NCBI GenBank assembly: GCA_001599595.1
Contig: BCHH01000011.1
Span: 827,894 to 891,893, forward strand
Reading direction: 5' to 3'
Length of the DNA: 64,000 bases
DNA from: Beverwykella pulmonaria
Lineage: Eukaryota; Ascomycota; Dothideomycetes; Pleosporales; Melanommataceae
Positions 35,177 through 45,600 of this stretch are shown piece after piece. Each line of letters starts with the position of its first letter. Within the stretch, counting starts at the first letter, position 1. The notes under the pieces are model-generated. The model ran no database searches. It was not told the DNA's origin and saw only the letters and a list, made by a program, of their open reading frames with translations. A program made the position numbers and the translations under genes.

Positions 35177-35656
35177 TCACCTCCTGGCCACCTTCCCATT
35201 CTCTTTATTCACATCAATAGAAGGACACCAGTACAGTATATCGCAAGTATCAGGCTTCTCCGACGTCAGCACACCACTCGACTTGAAACAAATAAATGGT
35301 TCTCCATCAAAACTCCCCTGCCCTGCGACCTCGCCCTCCTTTAAAGACAGAGCATTCTTATCAATCTTCGAAATAAATTCTTTGTCGTCCTCAAACTCGG
35401 CCTTGCGTTCGACGCCCTCCCAAGTTCCCCTTGGTGTGCTGACTCTAGAGATCTCCTCTGGGCTCTCGCTGAGAGATTCTGGTGGTTTCGTGTAGTAGGC
35501 TATGGCGTCATAGTTTTCGTTTTTGCCAGACCCTTCGGTGCAGGTGACGAGGTAGAAGGTGTTAGATGACCCTTGCTTTGATGTTGGGGTAGCGAAGGAG
35601 AATGTGGAGAGGAGGGTAAGGAGGAAGACGAAAGAGGCTGAATCAAGGAGCTTCAT
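35177..35656 (-). CDS. Small secreted cysteine-containing protein
   Basis: 159 aa, single exon. An N-terminal signal peptide is clear (KLLDSASFVFLLTLLSTFSFA, likely cut before TPTSK). The mature part is hydrophilic and acidic with four cysteines (in LVTC, FIC, DTC and YWC), enough for two disulphides, and ends in a basic ARR. TATAAAA on the same strand (35738-35732) lies about 76 bases before the ATG. No known domain is recognised. Size, secretion and cysteines are like fungal effector candidates, but a role in infection is inference only. It sits in an AT-rich, gene-poor stretch beside a retrotransposon. Confidence 0.65.
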   Translation of the reverse strand: MKLLDSASFVFLLTLLSTFSFATPTSKQGSSNTFYLVTCTEGSGKNENYDAIAYYTKPPESLSESPEEISRVSTPRGTWEGVERKAEFEDDKEFISKIDKNALSLKEGEVAGQGSFDGEPFICFKSSGVLTSEKPDTCDILYWCPSIDVNKENGKVARR

Positions 35657-36243
35657 GTCTAATATGGGATGGTGGTAGAGAAGTGATAGATGTGGTGATT
35701 GAATGTGCTGATCACTTGCAGGACGGGTCCATTTTATACTTTTTGGAGTAATACATATTCAAGAAGTCTCACAGGGACTGCTCACCCCTTGCTTACGACC
35801 TTCGCGGAACTGAGAGTATGTTCCTCCAACCACGCCAACTAATCCAAATTTTCGCCACTTTTATAGATTAAAATGCATTCCTAATTCGAACTCAAGTCCA
35901 GGTTATTATGCTTGGAGAAGCTTAGTTTATTCGCATCCGTCCAAAACAAGGTGCTGTAACCTCAATCGAACAAAGAATAGAGTAGATAGCAAATCCTGCC
36001 GGAAATTTGACTTTATCCTGCACTCATTCAATACTGCAGGCGATACTACAGCCAGCGGGGTATGCTATAATCGGCTGAACTTCGAATTTCCCAAAGCTAC
36101 CAATGCAATTGGCCAACTACCCTGGAATTTAAATATTTTAGTAACGAGCACAGTCTTCCAAGAGGCTCTGCGTTCCATTAGTGACAAGTTGCTCAGATAT
36201 GGGTAACAATTACCCCAGCCATTTGAAATCTATCGCCAACTTG
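35657..36243. other. Intergenic between secreted-protein gene and retroelement
   Basis: About 590 bases; contains the TATA box of the secreted-protein gene (35732-35738). No gene seen. Confidence 0.5.
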
Positions 36244-36248
36244 AGGAT
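36244..36248. repeat. Target-site duplication AGGAT, left
   Basis: AGGAT directly precedes the 5' LTR and is repeated directly after the 3' LTR at 41670-41674: a 5-bp duplication made on integration. Confidence 0.9.
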
Positions 36249-36381
36249 TGTAAGCCGAGGACACCATAATGTCACGTGGATATGCCACTGACTAATCAGT
36301 CCGTCACATATATATATCAGCTGTACATACATCACATACAATACACATCTTGACACCTCTTCCTCCGCCCTCCAGCTTACA
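36249..36381 (+). repeat. 5' LTR of Ty1/copia element
   Basis: 133 bp beginning TGTAAG and ending CTTACA, a 6-bp terminal inverted repeat. It contains a TATATATA tract in its middle, the likely promoter. It reads identical to 41537-41669. Confidence 0.95.
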
Positions 36382-36404
36382 GTTATGAGCCCGGTTCGCG
36401 CCTA
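36382..36404 (+). other. Primer-binding site, probable half-tRNA-iMet type
   Basis: Immediately after the LTR comes GTTATGAGCCCGG, complementary to the anticodon stem-loop side (CCGGGCTCATAAC) of a eukaryotic initiator tRNA-Met rather than to a tRNA 3' end. This resembles the internal, half-tRNA priming known for Drosophila copia. The complementarity beyond about 13 bases is imperfect. Confidence 0.6.
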
Positions 36405-36478
36405 ACCGCACTATCAAATATCGTTTGACTATCACCGTTGTTTATTATTTGATCCTACCTATCAACCTCGTCGTCAAT

Positions 36479-39400
36479 ATGTCTTCCACCGAACCCATTC
36501 TTCGAGGAAAACCCAACTGGGAGCACTGGATCTTTGTGGTCAAGCGAGTCGCTCAATCAGGAGGCGTATGGGAGTATCTCAATCCCGAACAACCTTATCG
36601 TCCTCTCAACAAACCTGAGAAACCTCCTCGTCCAACGGCCGTTCCTAATGCTGCTGGAACTGCTTTCACCCAACCTACGCAGGGAGAGCTCACGCTATAC
36701 AGTCAGGATATGAGCGCATATTACAAAGATATCAAAGAGTATCAGCGATTGAATGATAAGTTAGGACAAGTTGGATCCCACATTGCTAAAACAATTCATC
36801 AGGATCTCATCTATCATATCCAAGACAAAGACGCTGTATACGATCAGCTCAAGGCACTGCAAAAGCACTACTCACCTACAAGCCAGGATCAAAAATATCA
36901 AGTTCAACAAGCATACGAATCAGCCAAGATCCTAGATGCCCGCCAAACGAATTTCGAAGACTGGTGCGACGCCTTTCTCACTGCCTACAATCGCGCAAAA
37001 CTACTCAAGCTACCACAAGCACACGGCTTTCAACCTCACCACGATCTACTGCGAGCGATCAATCAGGTTAATCTAGGTTATGCCGCCAGTATCTCACGCG
37101 AAATCTTCACCGCTGAGAAAGCCTAGGATACAAACCCCAACAATCTAATACTAGAATCTGTTCAGTTATCAGCTGTTGTCGCCGAATACCTCCAATACCA
37201 CCGCACTACATACTCAAAGAAGACCAATATCCATAGGGGAGCATTTGGAGCAAAGCTGAACGGTGAAGAATCTCTATACAACAAAAGAGCTAGGAACAGT
37301 GGTAATCCAGAAAAGCTATGCCTGTGTAGTAATAAACACCGCTAGGGCCAATGTCCCTACATTATTACATCGCTGAGACCAAGAGGATTTGTTAAAGACC
37401 CTGAAAAAGCCAAGAAAGTTGCTGATTACAAAGCCACAGACAAGAAAGGTATACTAAACAAGGTCTGTGACAGGCAGCAGCGTCACAAGAAGCGTTTCAG
37501 CAAGCGGAATAGCAAGGGTAATGGCAAGAGGGATAAATCTAATTTAATAGAGATTGACGCTAGAGACAAAACTAAAACCGCTCAGCCACTGCCAACACCA
37601 CATGCATTTGCGGTATTTTTATCAGCATTCAGTCCTCAAACGCATCAGTCGCAGCAGTATCCACTCCTCCACTCATGGACCCTAGATCCAGCCACTAATA
37701 TCCACATTTGCAACAACCCAGCCAAATTCCAATAGGTGGCACCAGCAGCTAACAACAATATCATCCTTGCCGGAAATGCCGAGATATCCATTCAAGCATG
37801 GGGAGAAGTGACGATACCCCTATCAACGCCAAGAGGCATCAAATCAACAACGCTCAAGCGGGTAGCGCTGATTCCGTCCTTCTTCACCAACCTTGTCTTA
37901 CTATCACGCCTTGCTTTATCAAATGTCCACTTCAACTCTGGCCGCAACGTCCTGTATCAGCGAACAGGATCAACCCAGGAAGACATCACACATCTTACCC
38001 AATGCAGTAGTCACTGGCTTGTCGTGCACCATACTAAGGCCATAGCACCTCATCCTCATCAACCACCCCAGCCATTTGCATATGCAACCGCTAATCGTCG
38101 ACCACAGTACTCCGCGCAGCCGCTTCGACCTCGGGCACTCACCAAGCCTCGGCTGCATGTCTTGATGGCACACGCAGGCAGTGAAGCGATCGACCAGCTA
38201 GCCAATAACGTTATTAGTATCGACCCACCTAAGGGATCTGCTCCTCATACCATCAACTGTGAAGAATGTTTGCAAAATAAGGCCCACAAAATTATATCTC
38301 GACGCATCAGACATGAGAGGGGTGCATCACGTCCATTTGAAACAGTCGCTATTAACATCATCAAGCTTGATGCCCCAGGTTACAATGGTCATCAATATGT
38401 GTTCCATGGATTCAACCTATTCACGAAGTTCAATTTCGTATATACAATGCCCCGACGCGATAAGGAAGCACTGCTTGATATCCTCATACAATTGGATCGA
38501 ACTATCAAACGCGAGTTCAACACCACTGTCACATTCATAATCGCGGATGACAAGAGAGGATATGGCCTTAATAACAACTCAGTTCGTGCATATTGCGCAG
38601 CACACAGTATCAACTTTCAGATCAGAGCGCCTCATACTGAGGAGCAAAACAGTTCCGCAGAACGCTCAGGAAAGAACCTAATTGAACAATCGCGATCCAT
38701 AAAAGGCACATCAAACCTACCACCAGCACTTGGCCCTGAAATCTATGCAACAGCAGCATATATACTCAATCGGACGCCGACAAAAGCATTAGGCTGGAAG
38801 ACTCCATTTAAGGTGGCATATAACAAGAAGCCTTCAATTGCTCACCTTCGTGTATATGGCTGTCGCGCATATGCACTTCGTACACAGATACCCAGAGGCG
38901 ACAAATTGACACCACGTGCTTTGATCGGATATCTTGTCAGTTATGACTCTTCAAACATATACCAAGTATAGCTGCCAAAGGCCAGGAGCAGAGCACATCA
39001 AGGAAAGGTTATCCAAACGCGAGATGTTACTTTCAAGGAGGATCTATTCTATGATCACCGCGACGATTCTAATATACTACTGCAAGGGCAAGAACTGGAG
39101 GATATCTCACAAACACTTCACATGCCACCACTTCAGAATCCCGACAAATCGTCCAAATCAGAATCAGAACACAAGCCTAATCAACCATCTGATCAACCTT
39201 CCTATCACTATCAATTCAATCACCTTATTAATCAGAATCAAATCAATCAGTCGAGTCAAAACAAATCACATGATCAGCCATCTCATCTACCAACTCCTGA
39301 TAGCTCAATATCACCGTCATTAAATACCTCTCCTGATGACCATTCACACATGCTGACATCAACCACACAGTCATCAACCACACAGTCATCAACCGTTCAG

Positions 39401-41275
39401 TCGACTACCTCTGAAACAAGCAACGCCCGTCAACTACATAAAGAAATGGCCGCTGCTTCTACTTCCACCAGAAAGCGCAAACGACAAGACTCAAATGCAG
39501 CACAAAATCGCGAACTCATTAATAGCAACCTGCAAGAATCTCATATCCTTCCTCAAGGATCCACCAGAACCAGGAAACCGTCGCAAAGGAATAGCAGCTT
39601 TTATATCACCAAGTACTAGTCAACCTTTATCGCCGCCCTATCAAAAGGACCCAAAACACAATTTCATCAAAGTCAGCTACCACCAGAGCCAATATCCTAC
39701 AAGGAGGCGATGAAGCTCCCTTATCCACACAACCAAGGATTCCTAGCAGCCACTCAACGCGAGATCAGCACAATCCAGCGCAAAGGGACATACACAAAGA
39801 TAGCCTAGAAAGACTTCAACGCCAATAATCACAAAGTTCTCCCGATGATGTGGAGATTCACACACAAGCTTGACAGTGAAGGATATCTCACTAATTACAA
39901 AGCCAGGATCTGTGTGCGTGGCGACCTCCAGACTACCGCTGAAGACACATATACGGCCACATTAGCCATTCAAACCTTCCAAGCCGTAATGGCTATCACA
40001 GCTCACTTCAATTTGGAGATGAGGCACTACGACGCTGTCAACGCATTTACCAACACTCAATTAGAAACACCTGTCTACTGCTACTCACCAGACGGCTTCT
40101 CTGACCCTGACCACCTATGGGAGCTGCACCGCGCACTATATGGCCTCAAGATATCACCACTGCTATGGTACAAGGACCTCACCAAGTCGCTCAAGGAGCT
40201 AGGACTTGAAGAAGTCAAAGAAGCTCTGTGCCTGTGGATGAACGACAAGCTACTGGTATTTTTCTATGTGGATGATATCGTCGTCCTTGTTAAACTAGGA
40301 CACACACTTGTAATTGAACAGTTTGAACAAAAGCTCCTGCAGCGATATGAGATTAGATGCCTAGGAGAACTGACTACCTTCTGTGGAATTTAAATTCAAT
40401 GTGACTGACAAGCTGGAAAGATATGGCTATCACAAGCTGCTTATATTGACAAAATAGTGCTCAAATTCCCGCCACCAAAGCCCATCCATCAAGCTTCAAC
40501 ACCGCTACCGCTTGAGGAACTACTTCCGTCACCAAAACAGACAGGAAATGAAGCTAATATTACTCACTACGGTCAGCTAGTTGGATCAATCGGACACACT
40601 GCGGAAGTTACTCGGCCCGATATCGCAAAAGCATATTCCAAGCTTGCCGAATTCTTGATCAATCCGTCGCAACAACATATCGACGCTGCCTACCACGTGA
40701 TTGCATACCTTGGTCAGACACGTGATCGATCGCTCTGCTATAACGCATTAGTATCAACCGACTCAGCCTATATCGCTGACCGCGAAGAACCCGACTTCTT
40801 TGGAGCCTCAGACGCATCATATGCTGATGACAAAGCCACGCGCAAAAGCTCACAAGGTTATATCTTCTTCCTATTTGGCGGTCCTATTGACTGGAAAGCG
40901 ACGCTGCAGCGCTGTGTCACCAAATCAACCACCGAATCCGAATTGATCGCTGCATCGTCAGCCGGTACTGAGTTGATATGGTGGTGGAGACTATTCAAAT
41001 CCATCAGATTCGAGCTTGACAATGAGCAACTACTATACTGCGACAATCAACAGACAATTCGATTGCTGAAAGAAGCTTCTCCACGTCTCAAAACCAAACT
41101 TCGACACGTTGATATCCACCATCACTGGCTTCGTCAAGAGGTTCAAAACAATCAAATCAATCTCGCATATATCCAGACCAATAGTCAACCAGCTGACGGT
41201 CTTACAAAGCTGTTGCCGAGACAAAGGCATGAACACTGGGTATCCCTTTTGCATTTCGAGGATTTCCCATTATAA
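36479..41275 (+). pseudogene. Gag-Pol polyprotein of Ty1/copia element, eight in-frame stops
   Basis: One frame runs from ATG 36479 to TAA 41273-41275 with no frameshift. Internal stops: TAG 37124, 37343, 37733, 38969, 39617 and 39806, TAA 40391, TGA 40406. Gag is first (about 36479-37340), then a CLC...H...C knuckle-like piece and a protease segment (HSWTLDPATNIHIC). Integrase lies about 38100-38950, with CEECLQNK and EEQNSSAER; at the expected first catalytic Asp (38354) an Asn is read. Reverse transcriptase (KARICVRGD, FYVDDIVVL) and RNase H (SDASYADDKATRKSSQGY, KSTTESELIAAS) follow. Seven of the eight stops can be explained by one CpA to TpA change on either strand. The copy is inactive as read. 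Confidence 0.9.
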
Positions 41276-41536
41276 CTGTCCTGTGTATTTTTATTTATTT
41301 TGCATTTACTTACTGTACATTGCTGTCAAATTCTTGTAAACGGCTATTTCAAACCTCCAACCTCCATACAGAACACACGAAGCACAAACAAGATCGCCCC
41401 ATCTGGAACTGCACCAGCAGTGGTTGACAAGCCTGTACTACAGCAGGACAGACCCACAAATATGCAGCTCTGCCTGAGAAAGGTAGAGGATGGTCTTCGA
41501 TCGCTCCAGCTTTAAAGTTCAAAAATGAGGGGGGTG

Positions 41537-41669
41537 TGTAAGCCGAGGACACCATAATGTCACGTGGATATGCCACTGACTAATCAGTCCGTCACATATA
41601 TATATCAGCTGTACATACATCACATACAATACACATCTTGACACCTCTTCCTCCGCCCTCCAGCTTACA
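41537..41669 (+). repeat. 3' LTR of Ty1/copia element
   Basis: 133 bp, same ends (TGTAAG...CTTACA) and, base for base by eye, the same sequence as the 5' LTR, preceded by a G-rich polypurine tract and followed by the AGGAT duplication at 41670-41674. Confidence 0.95.
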
Positions 41670-41674
41670 AGGAT
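41670..41674. repeat. Target-site duplication AGGAT, right
   Basis: Direct copy of 36244-36248 at the outer edge of the 3' LTR. Confidence 0.9.
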
Positions 41675-42654
41675 ACTTTTCAAATTGCACTTACGTCAGC
41701 TTATTTTTTAGCACCACCCCAATTATGGCCGATCTCAAATACTTTTCGAAGAGGGTTGCATTATTGAAAAACGCGTAAGACACTTTTCTGTTGTGTTCGC
41801 CTTAGCTAGACGCCTTGCCGCCTTGGAGCGGATGCGTTATCGCTTTGGGACTAGTCAAGTCATTGGCAATATACTGTGCGGTGATGCGAACCACAGTGTG
41901 CATAAGCGATCTGAATTATCCGAGAATCACTGTAGACGAACCTAGTACATTCCTTTTCTTCGGCACTCAAGGCATCTTCCGCATATTGAACATAGGTTGG
42001 AGTGAGTTCATGTTTAATGTCGTGTTGCGGCCCTTGCGTGATGATGTTACCCATGTTTTATCATGCCAAAGTATCAGAGCGGTGTATTGGAACCTGTTGG
42101 AGTTTAAATGAGGTGAATTGAGCTCTCTGTGTGTCAGAGAAGGTTGGGCGAGAGGACCCTATATATAGCTAGTACAATGGCACGTGATATAGTAATGCAC
42201 GTGGTATAACCGTAACAGAACCCTTGGTTGAATTTTTTCATGAACGTTCCAGAGATGATGGCAGGATATAGAGACAAGTTTGGGGATGATCAGGGTTGAA
42301 GCAAAGGAAGAAGCGAGCGATGAGACATGTTAGAGAAATAACTTGTCTCCTAGAGGGATATCCAGCTTGTCTGCGATTGCCTCATTGAAATGATCAATTA
42401 AGACTGAAAATTTCATAATATATTTGTGGTGGGAATTTTGTGCTGACCTCCGGAGTGTTTCCTCAGATGTGATGACGTCCTATTGAGAGCGCTGCCTTAA
42501 GTCCTCAGATAATGGACAAGTATTGAAGGCCTCATATTCCCCGCCACGCCCTTAGTAGTGCATATGAACTTAATCATTGGAATGTCCCTCTAGTATTACG
42601 GCTTCATAGCTAGTCTTGTATGGTGTTCGGCCTGCATCCAGCAAATTAGCTCCG
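41675..42654. other. Intergenic, no gene supported
   Basis: About 980 bases. A TATATATAG tract lies at about 42161. Short frames on both strands (plus 41815-42111, minus 41860-42054) have no motif. The region includes the 3' flank of the giant gene. Confidence 0.5.
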
Positions 42655-45600
42655 CTACATCCCCAACGCTGAATCGTCCAGCCAATGACTCCCTCCCGCA
42701 CACCTATACCCACCACTCTGCTTAATCCACCGATACCCCATTGGGCAAGGCCCCAAATCCCGCAGTTTCTTCTGCATTCTCCTCTCTTTCTCGCGCGCTC
42801 TCTCTATAGTAGCCAATTCCTCCTCCTTACGTCTCCGCTCCATCTCCACCTTGATCCTTGCCGCTTCGAGAGCACGTCGCAATTCTTCGTCGGCAGCGGC
42901 TTTTTCAGCGCGCTGGAGCTGTTCTACACGTTCTTCTTCTTGTCGTTTTTCCTCCTGAAGTCGTCGGTACTCGCGCTCTTTCGCAACCATGGCGTGCTTG
43001 TCGCGTTCTAATTGTTCCCATACTGCGTCGGACACACCGGGATCGCGCTTCGCTTTGAAAATGAAGTCGAGTGGGTCTTCAGACTCTGTATCTGGGTGGA
43101 ATTTCGTAGCGACTTCGGGAGGCTTCTCTTGCTTTTCGGCCTTGGTAGACGCTGGTGGGGCTGCCTTGGACGGTGGCGGTGTAGCCTTCGTGGAGATTAC
43201 AGGAGCATGCGGTTTCGAAGGCTTCTGCTGTTGCTGCTGCGATTGTGGAAAGTTCAATCGATTGGGGAAACGACTCGTGCCGACTGCATCATTGCGACGA
43301 GAGCGCTCATCAAGCATGGCCTCCATTTCACCCATGATAATTACTTCCGTGAGAACAAGGTTGGTCACCGGCGGGATTGCTGTCGATATCAATTTCCCAA
43401 ACATGCTTTTGGCGAGAGATTTAACGTCACGAGCGTTACCCCAAGAATTTAGTTCAGAAAGCCGGCGAAAGAGGTCAATAATGCGCGACTTCAGATCGGG
43501 AGAAGGCGGTGTGATCACTGACAGGTCGAGCGGTGCTTTCTTCACCTTCTGCATGTCAGTGAGAACTTTTATTAGAAGCTCCAGGCATGTTTCTGGTTCC
43601 AGATGTTTGAAAATGATCGATTCAGGGAAGCGACTAGTCAGACCTGGATTCATGCTCATGAGTCGGTCGATGTCCTTATCATAACCGGCTAGGATGGTGA
43701 CTAGCTTCCGAGCGAATTTTGGTTTGGTGAGGCAGTCCACTAACTCATCCATCGCTTCGGTGGCGAATTGGCCTTCTGCGAGACGATACGCTTCGTCGAT
43801 GAACAAAACTTTGCCCATTGCCTTTTCTAAGAGCTTCTGCACCTTTGGTCCCGTGTGGCCAACATACTGTCCAATCATGTCGGTGGCGGAGCATTCGACG
43901 ACTTTCGCTTGACTGAGGAATCCCATATCGTAGAACACCTTACCCATCTTTTGCGCTGTCGTCGTCTTACCAGTACCTAGACTAAGGTAAGAACGGATTT
44001 CGATAGTACCTGGCATGTCTACTTACCTGGTGGACCCTTGAAGAGGAAATTAAAGGGAAGCTGTTCGCGCGGATCCATGCCAAGGGCCTTCATGTTTGCG
44101 GCAGTGGTTTGATAACCTTGGATCTGCTTAATTAGATCCTCACATCCTACAACACCTTGGAATAGAGCAGGTAAGTTGGTGGCGGCCCGTTCTCCTCTGT
44201 CAAATTCAGGATCGAAGTCGATAGCCTCGAATGTGTCGAAATTCTTGACTTTGCCTGCAGCTAAATGCTTCTGGTGCAGCGCCTTGGATCTGTCAAGGAT
44301 GATGTCCACCTCGCCTGCATTTCCAAAGTTTGGGCGGTTGCGCGCTCGTTGGATGACGTCCATGGCAACGTTCTTGGCCTGGTCCGTCGCATTGAAGCCG
44401 ATATCCTTAAGTTTAAGGTCCAGAATCCGTCGGATCTCAAAATCATCGAAGTCTTCAAAGATGAAGGCCGATTCCAATGGAAAGCGTCTTGCCAATCCCG
44501 GGTTGACGTCACGAAACATCTCCTCCATCTGATCCTTGTATCCCAGTAGAAGTACGCATCGGTCCTCGCCTGGAGTACTCTGAACTTCAGCTACAATTGT
44601 ATCAATGACTGCGGTTTTGAATGAATCGCCAACAGCACCCTTGGTAGGAGCCAGCATATAAGCTTCATCAATGATCAGGACCTTGCCAACAGTTGACGCC
44701 AGGATAGCCTTGGTATTGGCTTCAGATCCGCCAATTACATTACTGATGAAGTCTGCTGGGTTTTTCACGATAACTAGTATATGTTAGCAGCAAACCACGA
44801 ACATGCCCATCATACGCACCTTCGCCATTGGAGAGGAGACCGATGTCTGCCAAAATTTGACCGTACAACTTCGCTACCGATGTCTTCCCGGTTCCTGGGG
44901 AGCCAATAAAGCAACGATTAAGCGAATACTGGACGATGGGCTTTTCTTGAAGCTCTCTTTGATAGTTGAATTTTATACCGTCAAGAAATGATTGAATCGA
45001 CTGTTTGACAGAGGCCAGACCGATCAGTTTTTGTAACTTCGCCCATGTAATGTTGTCTTTAAGTACTGATGCCGGTTCTGGGCCTATGAGATCCTCTTTC
45101 GTCATGAAATTGTCGTTGGGCATCATCCCATCTCGCCTCTCCTTGCGAAGGCGCTTCGCCTGGCGCTCTGTTATTTGCGAGATCTTGTTTTGCACATCTC
45201 GAGCATTGCCGAAACCGTCACGACCACGGCCGCGGCCGATGCGACGGGCTACGATCCGGACATAAAGACCATTCATGCCATCTTCGATTTGCATCCTGCC
45301 CTTGTACTTCATATTGATATAGTAACAAAAAATATGTTGTAGTTCTCTGTCGTTGTAGTCCTGAAACTCCATCTGGATTGGAATACGGCTTGGGATTCCT
45401 GGATTGTGGGCAAAGAAAGCCTCCATTTGCTTATGATAACCTGCTAGTACGAAGGTAATCTTCCCCGTCAAGTTTTCGATCTCAGCGAGTAGGTAGTCTA
45501 AAACTGCTTTGCCGCCGGGGCTATTTCCGGACACCAGTTGATAGGCTTCATCGACAAAGAAGACGCCGCCGCCAGCTTCCAAGATCTTATCAATATGCGC

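Larger units (their letters stand above)
36249..41669 (+). mobile_element. Complete Ty1/copia LTR retrotransposon, coding region broken by stops
   Basis: A 5,421-bp element bounded by two 133-bp LTRs that read identical, flanked by AGGAT. Domain order gag, protease, integrase, reverse transcriptase, RNase H in one frame identifies Ty1/copia (Pseudoviridae type). A primer-binding site follows the 5' LTR and a GAGGGGGG polypurine tract (about 41527-41534) precedes the 3' LTR. The coding frame is interrupted eight times, so no full polyprotein can be made from this copy without read-through. No host gene is visibly split by the insertion. Confidence 0.95.

Noticed and set aside
36479..41275. Reassignment of TAG as a sense codon
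   Set aside because: Six of the eight internal stops in the retroelement are TAG, but HIS6 ends in TAG in this window, and TAA and TGA also interrupt the element; mutation explains the pattern better.
41860..42054. 64-codon minus frame with a TATA tract about 105 bases upstream
   Set aside because: No motif, no convincing splice continuation; could be chance.
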